6,120 nt of DNA from Xanthomonas translucens pv. translucens DSM 18974 (GTDB lineage Bacteria > Pseudomonadota > Gammaproteobacteria > Xanthomonadales > Xanthomonadaceae), in the NCBI RefSeq assembly GCF_000331775.1, contig NZ_CAPJ01000537.1, positions 1 to 6,120 on the forward strand. Direction: 5' to 3'. The notes beneath the pieces are model-generated. The model ran no database searches. It was not told the origin of the DNA and worked only from the letters and a program-made list of their open reading frames with translations. The translations under genes and the position numbers were made by a program. This document shows positions 1 to 5,876 of this stretch, piece after piece. Numbering within the stretch: the stretch's first letter is position 1; each line of letters begins with the position of its first letter.

Positions 1-135
1 CAAGCTATGGAATCCCACGGCCCCGGTGCATCGGAGGTAGCGATGACTTCGTAGCGCTTCACCGGATGTGGGTTCAAGTGACCGGTTGCGCCATCATTCG
101 GGATTGTCGCGGTGATCGTTCGTGCCGTCGCTCAT
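1..135 (-). pseudogene. Remnant or 5' part of an unidentified small gene
   Basis: I do not recognise this gene. Read leftwards, the minus strand is open from base 131 to the window edge, and the last 35 or so codons read like real protein: they include GHLNPHPVKRYEVIATSD and then PGPWDS. No start codon lies in that frame. A well-placed ATG (135-133), preceded by a GAGGGAG-type ribosome site, opens a different frame that begins MSDGTND and stops after 13 codons at about base 94. A one- or two-base indel near 117-125 would join SDGT to TITATIPNDG and give one continuous product, so I infer a frameshifted gene start. The gene runs off the window, so its length and fate are unknown. It follows the remnant at 190-505 on the same strand, about 55 bases downstream of that stop codon. 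Codon use is less GC-rich at third positions than in prmC or ahpC, which fits acquired or decaying DNA. It could also be a chance open stretch. Confidence 0.4.
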
Positions 136-189
136 CGCGCGCTCCCTCGCCTTATCGTTTCGCCAAGTCTCCAGCCTGCGCCTGCGATA

Positions 190-505
190 TTAAGTCACAG
201 GCCCCATGCCGCCACTGCTCGACGTGCCCGTGGCGCCGATGAGGGCATGGTCAGCGGTGGCCATGTCCCGCCACAAGCCCGGACAGCGACGCCTGGGGCA
301 TGACGGCGGCGCCATCGGCGCCGGCCACGCGCACCGCCGACGCCAGGCGTTCGTCCAGGTCGTACGCGGCACGGCCGGTGGCACGGGCGAAGCCGGCCCC
401 GTAGAGCAGGCCGTGTTCGGCCCACTGCACCGGCACGTTGCGTTCGATGCCCTCGCGCAGGGACGGGGTAGCACATCCACACGTCGAGACACGACAGGCG
501 AGTCA
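190..505 (-). pseudogene. Frameshifted 3' remnant of an unidentified gene
   Basis: This is a protein-like stretch with no recognisable family. From about base 472 leftwards one frame has strong third-position GC and includes GIERNVPVQWAEHGLLYGAG and AAYDLDERLASAVRVAGADG. That frame ends at 251. Another frame continues the coding character with WRDMATADHALIGATG and ends at a TAA (192-190). One extra T near 275-276 explains the switch: removing it restores LSGLWRDM. Upstream, the frame is closed by a stop at 505-503, and the first dozen codons do not look coding, so the 5' part of the gene is missing. It starts only about 15-50 bases beyond the prmC stop, so the break may mark a deletion or rearrangement next to prmC. 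The product class is unknown. A larger gene end followed closely by a small gene on the same strand would suit an effector/immunity or toxin/antitoxin pair, but nothing in the residues proves this. Confidence 0.55.
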
Positions 506-519
506 GCATCGCGACCGAA

Positions 520-1353
520 TCAAATGACCGGCCAGCGCCCCAGCGTGACCCGGTCGCGCACTTCCAGGTCTTGGTGGGTCGCCACGGCATCGAAGCCGGC
601 ATCGGCCAGCAGCGCGCGCACCGCCGCGCCCTGCTCCCAGCCATGCTCCAGCAGCAGCCAGCCGCCCGGCTGCAAATGCGCCGATGCGCTGGCGGCAATC
701 ACCTGGATGTCGTCCAGACCGTCGGCGCCGGAGGCCAGTGCGCTGGCCGGTTCGTAGCGCAGATCGCCCTGTGCCAGGTGGGGGTCGCCAGCGGCGATGT
801 AGGGCGGGTTGCTGGCGATCAGGTCGAAGCGCTGCCCGGCCAGCGGCGCCAGCCAGGGGCCTTGGGCGAAGCGGACGTTGTGCAGGCCATGCGTGCGTGC
901 ATTGGCTTGCGCCACCGCCAGCGCCGCTTCGCTCAGGTCGGTGGCCAGCACCTGCGCCTGCGGCCGTTCGCTGGCCAGCGCCAGCGCGATCGCGCCGCTG
1001 CCGGTGCCCAGGTCGGCGACGCGGCGGCCCGGCAGCGTGTCCAGCCGCTCCAATGCCAGCTCCACCAGGCGCTCGGTGTCCGCGCGCGGGATCAGCGTGG
1101 CCGGGCCGACCGCCAGGTCCAGCGTCCAGAAACCGCGGCGGCCGGTCAGGTAGGCCACCGGCTCGCCCTGCGCGCGCCGTGCCAGCAGGGCGCCGAAGCA
1201 CTCGGCAGCATCGGCAGGCAACGGATCGCGGGCGTGCGCGAACAGCCAGGCGCGGTCGCGCCGCAGGGCGTGGATCAGCAAGGCTTCGGCATCGGCACGG
1301 TCGATCTGCGCGCTGGCCGCGCGCAGCAGGGACTCGGGGGTGGGGGCGTTCAT
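520..1353 (-). CDS. prmC: Peptide chain release factor N5-glutamine methyltransferase
   Basis: PrmC (HemK) is a cytoplasmic enzyme that uses S-adenosylmethionine to methylate the glutamine of the GGQ motif in release factors RF1 and RF2, which speeds peptide release at stop codons. The 277-residue product equals the usual family length. An N-terminal helical release-factor-binding domain (about 1-75, with [14 protein letters not shown] at 63-76) precedes a Rossmann methyltransferase domain. That domain shows IPRADTE (88-94), the SAM-binding [14 protein letters not shown] (112-125) and the catalytic NPPY (182-185), which grips the glutamine amide. The chosen start is the ATG at 1353. A TTG at 1389 would add 12 residues but lies in an inverted repeat and has no ribosome site; the ATG also lacks a clear one. 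The gene is divergent from ahpC and not next to prfA here. The substrate role is from family knowledge; the motifs are seen directly. Confidence 0.96.
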   Translation of the reverse strand: MNAPTPESLLRAASAQIDRADAEALLIHALRRDRAWLFAHARDPLPADAAECFGALLARRAQGEPVAYLTGRRGFWTLDLAVGPATLIPRADTERLVELALERLDTLPGRRVADLGTGSGAIALALASERPQAQVLATDLSEAALAVAQANARTHGLHNVRFAQGPWLAPLAGQRFDLIASNPPYIAAGDPHLAQGDLRYEPASALASGADGLDDIQVIAASASAHLQPGGWLLLEHGWEQGAAVRALLADAGFDAVATHQDLEVRDRVTLGRWPVI

Positions 1354-1384
1354 CGGCGTCACGATGCCGCAGCGGTGCGGAAAA

Positions 1385-1406
1385 GCCAACGTGGTAGAAC
1401 GTTGGC
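1385..1406. repeat. Perfect 8-bp inverted repeat upstream of prmC
   Basis: GCCAACGT and ACGTTGGC form a perfect 8-bp inverted repeat with a 6-base spacer (GGTAGA), 32 bases upstream of the prmC ATG. It could be a hairpin in the prmC leader RNA, a binding site for a dimeric regulator, or a copy of a dispersed short palindrome. A second, imperfect dyad (CTGCG with CGCAG) lies just beyond it at about 1408-1427. No function can be assigned from the sequence alone. Confidence 0.6.
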
Positions 1407-1453
1407 ACTGCGTGCTCCCCCGCAGCGCAGCAAAGAGCCAGGCTTGAATAGCG

Positions 1454-1490
1454 ATAGGCCAAACCTATCTATTCAATTCCATCAATCGAT
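1454..1490 (+). promoter_or_regulatory. OxyR operator of ahpC
   Basis: The tetranucleotides are ATAG (1454-1457), seven bases, CTAT (1465-1468), seven bases, ATTC (1476-1479), seven bases, CGAT (1487-1490). This follows the established OxyR footprint ATAG-N7-CTAT-N7-ATAG-N7-CTAT: the upstream dyad is perfect and the downstream one degenerate (2 and 3 of 4 matches). The upstream dyad extends to GATAGG/CCTATC with a 5-base centre, and further ATAG and CTAT copies sit just outside (1448-1451 and 1469-1472). The site ends one base before the -35 box, the position expected for an OxyR tetramer contacting RNA polymerase. Regulation is inferred from motif, spacing and the nearby oxyR gene. Confidence 0.85.
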
Positions 1491-1519
1491 TTGAGATATC
1501 TATCAACCCCTCCTATGAT
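1491..1519 (+). promoter_or_regulatory. Sigma70-type promoter of ahpC
   Basis: A -35 box TTGAGA (1491-1496) is followed after exactly 17 bases by a -10 box TATGAT (1514-1519). Transcription would start near 1525-1527, giving a leader of about 40 bases before the ahpC ATG. The -35 box directly abuts the OxyR operator, so the operator would cover roughly -72 to -36, typical of OxyR-activated promoters. Both boxes are close to consensus, so some basal expression is likely. Confidence 0.78.
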
Positions 1520-1567
1520 GAGCCTCGTTCTATCCCCCGTTCCCCTTCGCAACCACGAGGAAACTCC

Positions 1568-2131
1568 ATGTCTTTGATCAACACCCAGGTCCCGCCGTTC
1601 AAGGCCAACGCTTACAAGAACGGCGAATTCATCGAAGTCACCGACGCGGACCTGAAGGGCAAGTGGTCGGTGCTGATCTTCATGCCGGCCGCCTTCACCT
1701 TCAACTGCCCCACCGAAGTGGAAGACGCCGCCGACAACTACGCCGAGTTCCAGAAGATCGGCGCCGAGGTCTACATCGTCACCACCGACACCCATTTCTC
1801 GCACAAGGTGTGGCATGAGACCTCGCCGGCCGTCGGCAAGGCGCAGTTCGCCCTGGTCGGCGACCCGACCCACCAGCTGACCCGCGCATTCGGCGTGCAC
1901 ATTGACGAGGAAGGCCTGGCTCTGCGCGGCACCTTCGTGATCAACCCGGAAGGCGTGATCAAGACGCTGGAAATCCACGACAACGCGATCGCCCGCGACG
2001 TCACCGAGACCCTGCGCAAGCTCAAGGCCGCGCAGTTCGTCGCCGCGCATCCGGGCGAAGTGTGCCCGGCCAAGTGGAAGGAAGGCGAAAAGACCCTGAA
2101 GCCGTCGCTGGACCTGGTCGGCAAGATCTAA
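1568..2131 (+). CDS. ahpC: Alkyl hydroperoxide reductase subunit C (2-Cys peroxiredoxin)
   Basis: AhpC is a cytoplasmic typical 2-Cys peroxiredoxin that reduces hydrogen peroxide, organic hydroperoxides and peroxynitrite; AhpF then re-reduces it. The 187-residue length matches the family. The peroxidatic cysteine is C47 in FTFNCPTE, with T44 and R120 as the other conserved active-site residues. The resolving cysteine is C166 in GEVCPAKW near the C-terminus. The ATG at 1568 is set by a GAGG ribosome site (1557-1560) seven bases upstream. The segment before the active site reads MPAAFTFNC, whereas the enterobacterial form has PADFTFVC; from memory this variant is normal for Xanthomonas AhpC, so I do not read it as a defect. 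The gene has its own promoter with an OxyR operator and is followed by strong hairpins, which suggests that most transcripts cover ahpC alone. Confidence 0.98.
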   Translation: MSLINTQVPPFKANAYKNGEFIEVTDADLKGKWSVLIFMPAAFTFNCPTEVEDAADNYAEFQKIGAEVYIVTTDTHFSHKVWHETSPAVGKAQFALVGDPTHQLTRAFGVHIDEEGLALRGTFVINPEGVIKTLEIHDNAIARDVTETLRKLKAAQFVAAHPGEVCPAKWKEGEKTLKPSLDLVGKI

Positions 2132-2140
2132 GCCGCGCCC

Positions 2141-2177
2141 CACTCCCATCTCCGCCGCTTCGGCGGGGGTGGGGGTG
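2141..2177 (+). terminator. Strong hairpin after ahpC, terminator-like without a U tract
   Basis: Ten bases after the ahpC stop, the RNA can form a 17-bp stem (2141-2157 with 2161-2177) closed by a CUU loop, counting three G-U pairs. The loop end is the strong CCGCCG/CGGCGG stem. No run of T follows (the next bases are AACCGC), so it is not a standard intrinsic terminator. It could still stabilise the ahpC message against 3' exonucleases or reduce read-through into ahpF. Its right arm overlaps the left arm of the inverted repeat at 2172-2254. Confidence 0.6.
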
Positions 2178-2254
2178 AACCGCAGCCCGCGTCGCGGTCG
2201 CTACGCCCGCTTCACGCCAGCCACCGGCAGCGCGCGCCGGCTGCGGTTCACCCC
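2172..2254. repeat. Perfect 16-bp inverted repeat between ahpC and ahpF
   Basis: GGGGTGAACCGCAGCC (2172-2187) is repeated as its exact reverse complement at 2239-2254, with 51 GC-rich bases between. In RNA the arms could make a large stem. Bases 2172-2177 also serve as the right arm of the hairpin at 2141-2177, so the two folds exclude each other. It may instead be a small mobile or dispersed palindromic element inserted in the gap. No coding sequence and no second OxyR site are visible in the rest of the gap (2255-2332). Confidence 0.7.
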
Positions 2255-2332
2255 TCCTCCCAATTCTTACGGCGATCTGCCCGTGCGGCAGCAACGCCTT
2301 CCCCGCGCTTTGCCCATCGTCAGGAGTCCGCC

Positions 2333-3922
2333 ATGTTGGATGCCGATCTGAAAACCCAGTTGAAGGCTTACCTGGAGCGGGTCGTTCGGCCCATCCACAT
2401 CACCGCGTCGGTGGACGACGGCGCCAAGTCGCGCGAGATGCTCGACCTGCTCGAGGACCTGGTGCTGCTATCGGACCAGATCAGCCTGGACGTGCATCGC
2501 GACAGCGCCGAGCGCACGCCGTCGTTCGCGCTGAGCAGCCCCGGCCATGATATCCACCTGCGCTTCGCCGGGCTGCCACTGGGTCACGAGTTCACCTCGC
2601 TGGTGCTGGCGCTGCTGCAGGTCGGCGGGCATCCGTCCAAGGCCACCGCCGAGGTCATCGAGCAGGTGCGCAACCTGCCCGGCGACTACGTGTTCGAAAC
2701 CTACTTCTCGCTGTCCTGCCAGAACTGCCCGGACGTGGTGCAGGCGCTGAACCTGGCCGCGGTACTGAACCCGAACATCAAGCACGTGGCGATCGACGGC
2801 GCGCTGTTCCAGGACGAGGTGGAAGCGCGGCAAATCATGTCGGTGCCCACCGTCTACCTCAACGGCGACGTGTTCGACCAGGGCCGCATGAGCCTGGAGC
2901 AGATCGTGGCCAAGCTCGACACCGGCGCGGCCAAGCGCGACGCGGCCAATATCGCGGCCAAGGCGCCGTTCGACGTGCTGGTGATCGGCGGCGGCCCGGC
3001 CGGCGCAGCGGCGGCGATCTATGCGGCGCGCAAAGGCATCCGCACCGGGGTGGCGGCCGAGCGCTTCGGCGGCCAGGTGCTGGACACCATGGCGATCGAG
3101 AACTTCATTTCGGTGCAGGAGACCGAAGGCCCGAAGATGGCCGCGGCGCTGGAGCAGCACGTGCGCCAATACGACGTGGACATCATGAACCTGCAGCGCG
3201 CCGAGCAGCTGATCCCGGCCGGCGCCGACGGCCTGGTCGAGATCAAGCTGGCCAACGGCGCGTCGCTGAAGAGCCGCAGCGTGATCCTGTCCACCGGCGC
3301 GCGCTGGCGGCAGATGAACGTGCCCGGCGAAGACCAGTACCGCAACAAGGGCGTGGCCTATTGCCCGCACTGCGACGGCCCGCTGTTCAAGGGCAAGCGC
3401 GTGGCGGTGATCGGCGGCGGCAATTCTGGCGTGGAAGCGGCGATCGACCTGGCCGGCATCGTCAGCCACGTCACCCTGGTCGAGTTCGACGCCAAGCTGC
3501 GCGCCGACGAAGTCCTGCAGCGCAAGCTGCGCAGCCTTGGCAACGTGGACATCATCGTCAACGCGCAGAGCACCGAGGTGATCGGCGACGGCAGCAAGGT
3601 CACCGGGCTGGTGTACAAGGACCGCGTGGGCGGCGATGTCCATCGCGTGGCGCTGGAAGGCATCTTCGTGCAGATCGGCCTGCTGCCCAACACCGAGTGG
3701 CTGCAGGGCACGGTGGCGCTGTCGCCGCGCGGCGAGATCGTGGTCGACGACCGCGGCCAGACCTCGTTGCCCGGCGTGTTCGCTGCCGGCGACGCCACCA
3801 CGGTGCCGTACAAGCAGATCATCATCGCCATGGGCGAAGGCTCCAAGGCGGCGTTGAGCGCGTTCGACCACCTGATCCGCAGCAGCGCGCCGGTCAGCAG
3901 CGCGGTCGCCGAAGCCGCCTGA
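2333..3922 (+). CDS. ahpF: Alkyl hydroperoxide reductase subunit F (NADH:AhpC disulfide reductase)
   Basis: AhpF is a cytoplasmic homodimeric flavoprotein that moves electrons from NADH via FAD to oxidised AhpC. The 529-residue length is near the usual 520 or so. The N-terminal double-thioredoxin-fold domain (about 1-200) carries the AhpC-reducing pair C129/C132 in SCQNCPD. After a linker, the thioredoxin-reductase-like part shows the FAD fold [19 protein letters not shown] (217-235), the redox pair C344/C347 in CPHC, the NADH fold [12 protein letters not shown] (359-370) and the FAD-closing [15 protein letters not shown] (481-495). All four catalytic cysteines are present. An AGGAG ribosome site (2322-2326) six bases before the ATG fixes the start. 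No clear promoter or OxyR site is seen just upstream, so expression may come from ahpC read-through or from a promoter I cannot recognise. oxyR follows after 89 bases that hold a strong hairpin. Confidence 0.98.
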   Translation: MLDADLKTQLKAYLERVVRPIHITASVDDGAKSREMLDLLEDLVLLSDQISLDVHRDSAERTPSFALSSPGHDIHLRFAGLPLGHEFTSLVLALLQVGGHPSKATAEVIEQVRNLPGDYVFETYFSLSCQNCPDVVQALNLAAVLNPNIKHVAIDGALFQDEVEARQIMSVPTVYLNGDVFDQGRMSLEQIVAKLDTGAAKRDAANIAAKAPFDVLVIGGGPAGAAAAIYAARKGIRTGVAAERFGGQVLDTMAIENFISVQETEGPKMAAALEQHVRQYDVDIMNLQRAEQLIPAGADGLVEIKLANGASLKSRSVILSTGARWRQMNVPGEDQYRNKGVAYCPHCDGPLFKGKRVAVIGGGNSGVEAAIDLAGIVSHVTLVEFDAKLRADEVLQRKLRSLGNVDIIVNAQSTEVIGDGSKVTGLVYKDRVGGDVHRVALEGIFVQIGLLPNTEWLQGTVALSPRGEIVVDDRGQTSLPGVFAAGDATTVPYKQIIIAMGEGSKAALSAFDHLIRSSAPVSSAVAEAA

Positions 3923-3934
3923 CCCGGTCACGCC

Positions 3935-3973
3935 GCATAGACCCCGCGCCGCGACCCGGCGCGGGGTCTATGC
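3935..3973 (+). terminator. 16-bp perfect hairpin between ahpF and oxyR
   Basis: GCATAGACCCCGCGCC (3935-3950) pairs perfectly with 3958-3973 around a seven-base loop. The next bases are TGTTCTC, a weak U-rich tail, so this is a plausible partial terminator (attenuator) or a processing and stability element inside the ahpF-oxyR transcript. Genes on both sides run the same way and the oxyR ribosome site is only about 25 bases further on, so complete termination is unlikely unless oxyR has its own promoter. Confidence 0.7.
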
Positions 3974-4011
3974 TGTTCTCAGCACAGCCCGCCCCGCCAA
4001 GGAACTTGCCG

Positions 4012-4977
4012 ATGAACCTGCGTGATCTGAAATACCTGGTGGCGCTGGCCGATCACAAGCATTTCGGGCGTGCCGCGGCGGCCTGTTACGTCAGCCAGCC
4101 GACGCTGTCCACGCAGATCAAGAAGCTGGAGGACGAACTGGGCGTGCCGCTGGTCGAGCGCGCACCGCGCAAGATCATGCTGACCCCGGCCGGGCGCGAG
4201 GCGGCCAGCCGCGCGCGCGGCATCGTCGCCGAGATCGAGCAGATGAAGGAAGCGGCGCGGCGCAGCCAGGATCCGGAAGCGGGCACGGTGCGCCTGGGCA
4301 TCTTCCCGACGCTGGGCCCGTACCTGCTGCCGCACGTGATCCCGGGCATCCGCGAGCGCTTCCCGCAACTGGAACTGCTGCTGATCGAGGAAAAGAGCGA
4401 CGTGCTGCTGACCCGATTACGCGAAGGCCGGCTGGATGCGGCGCTGCTCGCGCTGCCGCTGCACGATGAGCAACTGCATACCGAATTCCTGTTCGAGGAA
4501 CCGTTCGTGCTGGCGGTACCGGATGGCCATCCGCTGGCCCAGCGCGATTCGTTGAGCCTGAGCGAACTGCACCAGCAACGGCTGCTGTTGCTGGAGGACG
4601 GCCATTGCCTGCGCGAGCAGGCGCTGGACGTGTGCCACCTGTCAGGCGCGCTGGAAAAGGCCGAATTCCAGGCCACCAGCCTGGAAACGCTGCGGCAGAT
4701 GGTGGCCGCCAATGTCGGCGTGACCTTGCTGCCCCTGCTGGCGGTGCAGCCACCGGTGGCGAACTCGTCCAATATCCATCTGCTGCGCTTCGACGATGCC
4801 TCCGGCCCGAGCCGGCGCATCGCGATGCTATGGCGCCGCAGTTCGGCGATGAGCGATTTCCTGGAACAATTGGCGACGCTGTTCAAGGCGCTGCCCGAGG
4901 CACTGCTGTCGGCCAAGGCCACGCCGACGGCACTCGCCCCGGTGGCCGCCGCGCTGCCGCGCGTGGCGACGCCCTGA
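4012..4977 (+). CDS. oxyR: Hydrogen peroxide-sensing LysR-family regulator OxyR
   Basis: OxyR is a cytoplasmic, DNA-binding tetramer that turns on peroxide defences when C199 and C208 form a disulfide. Here the protein has 321 residues. It has a LysR-type helix-turn-helix at the N-terminus (about 1-60, with FGRAAAACYVSQPTLSTQIK), a linker helix, and a two-lobed sensor domain. The sensing cysteines fall at the same numbers as in E. coli: C199 in EDGHCLRE and C208 in DVCHLSG. The LGIFPTLGPYLLP stretch (95-107) starts the first lobe. The ATG at 4012 has an AAGGAA ribosome site seven bases upstream; the frame is open far upstream, but that part is only ahpF read out of frame. About 16 extra Ala/Pro-rich residues at the C-terminus extend beyond the 305-residue E. 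coli protein. It lies behind ahpF as in the described ahpF-oxyR operon and should control ahpC through the operator at 1454-1490. Confidence 0.97.
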   Translation: MNLRDLKYLVALADHKHFGRAAAACYVSQPTLSTQIKKLEDELGVPLVERAPRKIMLTPAGREAASRARGIVAEIEQMKEAARRSQDPEAGTVRLGIFPTLGPYLLPHVIPGIRERFPQLELLLIEEKSDVLLTRLREGRLDAALLALPLHDEQLHTEFLFEEPFVLAVPDGHPLAQRDSLSLSELHQQRLLLLEDGHCLREQALDVCHLSGALEKAEFQATSLETLRQMVAANVGVTLLPLLAVQPPVANSSNIHLLRFDDASGPSRRIAMLWRRSSAMSDFLEQLATLFKALPEALLSAKATPTALAPVAAALPRVATP

Positions 4978-5008
4978 GCGCAGCGCCGCGCCGTTGGCGC
5001 AAGGCGCA

Positions 5009-5027
5009 CGGGCGACGCTGACGCCCG
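5009..5027 (+). terminator. Weak hairpin after oxyR
   Basis: CGGGCG (5009-5014) and CGCCCG (5022-5027) form a 6-bp stem with a seven-base loop, followed by GTTTAC. Another short stem, GCGCC-GTT-GGCGC, lies at 4988-5000. Either could slow transcription, but neither has a proper U tract, so read-through into the next gene is likely. Confidence 0.3.
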
Positions 5028-5068
5028 GTTTACAGTCCACGGTGCGACAATCCCTTCATTACTTGTGT

Positions 5069-5075
5069 AAAAGGA
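5069..5075 (+). promoter_or_regulatory. Ribosome binding site that sets the membrane-protein start
   Basis: AAAAGGA (about 5069-5075) touches the ATG at 5076, too close for initiation, but sits six bases before the ATG at 5082. This favours the second ATG as the true start. Confidence 0.7.
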
Positions 5076-5081
5076 ATGCGG

Positions 5082-5876
5082 ATGACATCTATCGGAACCG
5101 TGCTCGGCCGCCATCGCAACAATGCGACGCTGTCGATCCTGGTCATGCTGTTCGGCCTGGCATTGCTGGCCTGCGGCGTCCTGCTGTTCGTGGTGCGCGA
5201 CAAGGTCGCGCCGGACGCGGCGCAGACGCTGCAATGGATCATGCTCGGCCTGGCCCTGGTTGGCGTGTTGACCGTCCTGCTGGGCTGGGCGATCCGCCGC
5301 GGCGGCTGGGAACAGGGCGAGCTGGGCGTGCGCCAGTTCCCCGAGCGCAGCGACGGCACCTATCTGTACCGCGACATCGTCGAGACCTGCCAGTTCTACC
5401 GCGCCGGCCTCTCGGTCAACCTGGGCTGGCGGCGCGAAGGCCAGGACCAGTGGCAGGCGGCCAACGGCAACATCGGCGGCTACTACACGTTCCTCGACCG
5501 CTTCATGCAGGGTTATCTGCAGGCGCGCGTGCCGGTGCTGATGGCCAAGCTCGATGCCGGGCAGACGCTGAGCTTCCGCATGGTCACCACCGCCGGCGCG
5601 ATCCGCCGCGAATTCGCAGTCAACATGAAGGGGTTCACCCGCGGCCCGATCGAGACCGTGCAAGTGAGCCGCGAGCGTCTGGCCTTCGCCGACAACGAGA
5701 TCCGCATCGACGACATCGTCGGCATGGACGTGTCGGCTTGGACCTCGCGCCTGCAATTCCAGTTGCGCGGCGGCAGCAAGGTCAGCGTCAGCTACACCGC
5801 CTTGTTCGACGGCCCGCTACTGCTGGCGGTGCTGGAGCAACTGCTGCCCACGCAGCCGCAGGTCACTGCTGGTTGA
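5082..5876 (+). CDS. Uncharacterised two-helix inner-membrane protein (orfX position)
   Basis: I do not recognise a named family. The 264-residue product has a short basic N-terminus, a first membrane helix at about 17-38, a short loop (RDKVAPDAAQ), a second helix at about 50-71, then IRRGG and a soluble domain of about 190 residues. Positive charges before helix 1 and after helix 2 place both ends in the cytoplasm. The soluble part is rich in alternating strand-like segments. The final stretch (about 193-256) has a strand pattern around IRIDDIVGMDVSAW and LQFQLRGG, closed by a helix, resembling bacterial PH-like domains; this is a fold guess only. It has one cysteine in helix 1 (C31) and one in the soluble part (C103). 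It lies 104 bases behind oxyR on the same strand, the position of the orfX described in Xanthomonas ahpF-oxyR-orfX, though I cannot confirm it is the same gene. Its stop codon lies where the rnk remnant begins, so its last few residues may be altered. Confidence 0.88.
   Translation: MTSIGTVLGRHRNNATLSILVMLFGLALLACGVLLFVVRDKVAPDAAQTLQWIMLGLALVGVLTVLLGWAIRRGGWEQGELGVRQFPERSDGTYLYRDIVETCQFYRAGLSVNLGWRREGQDQWQAANGNIGGYYTFLDRFMQGYLQARVPVLMAKLDAGQTLSFRMVTTAGAIRREFAVNMKGFTRGPIETVQVSRERLAFADNEIRIDDIVGMDVSAWTSRLQFQLRGGSKVSVSYTALFDGPLLLAVLEQLLPTQPQVTAG

Noticed and set aside
1354..1389. Longer prmC start at the TTG codon at 1389
   Set aside because: The 12 extra residues are not family-like, the TTG lies in an inverted repeat without a ribosome site, and the ATG start gives the standard 277 residues.
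1448..1476. Divergent minus-strand promoter for prmC inside the OxyR site
   Set aside because: TTGAAT is a fair -35 box, but the hexamer 17 bases on (CGCTAT) matches TATAAT at only two positions.
2468..3931. Long minus-strand open frame of 487 codons opposite ahpF
   Set aside because: It is an antisense shadow in GC-rich DNA: His/Arg/Ala-rich with no domain pattern, while the plus strand encodes a complete AhpF.
3937..3971. ATAG and CTAT at the ends of the ahpF-oxyR hairpin as an OxyR autoregulatory site
   Set aside because: The tetranucleotides are 27 bases apart instead of the 7- or 29-base spacing of the OxyR pattern, and no internal CTAT/ATAG pair exists. They are simply the base of the hairpin.
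3361..4011. Extended N-terminus for OxyR from the open frame reaching back to 3361
   Set aside because: That part is ahpF read out of frame (Arg/Gly-rich), whereas the ATG at 4012 has a ribosome site and starts exactly where LysR regulators begin.
5029..5051. TTTACA with GACAAT as a promoter for the membrane-protein gene
   Set aside because: The spacer is only 11 bases, and no acceptable -10 box lies 16-18 bases from TTTACA.
4086..5756. Long minus-strand open frame of 556 codons opposite oxyR and the membrane-protein gene
   Set aside because: It spans two genes and an intergenic region, is low in complexity (Ser/Arg runs), and is explained by codon bias on the coding strand.
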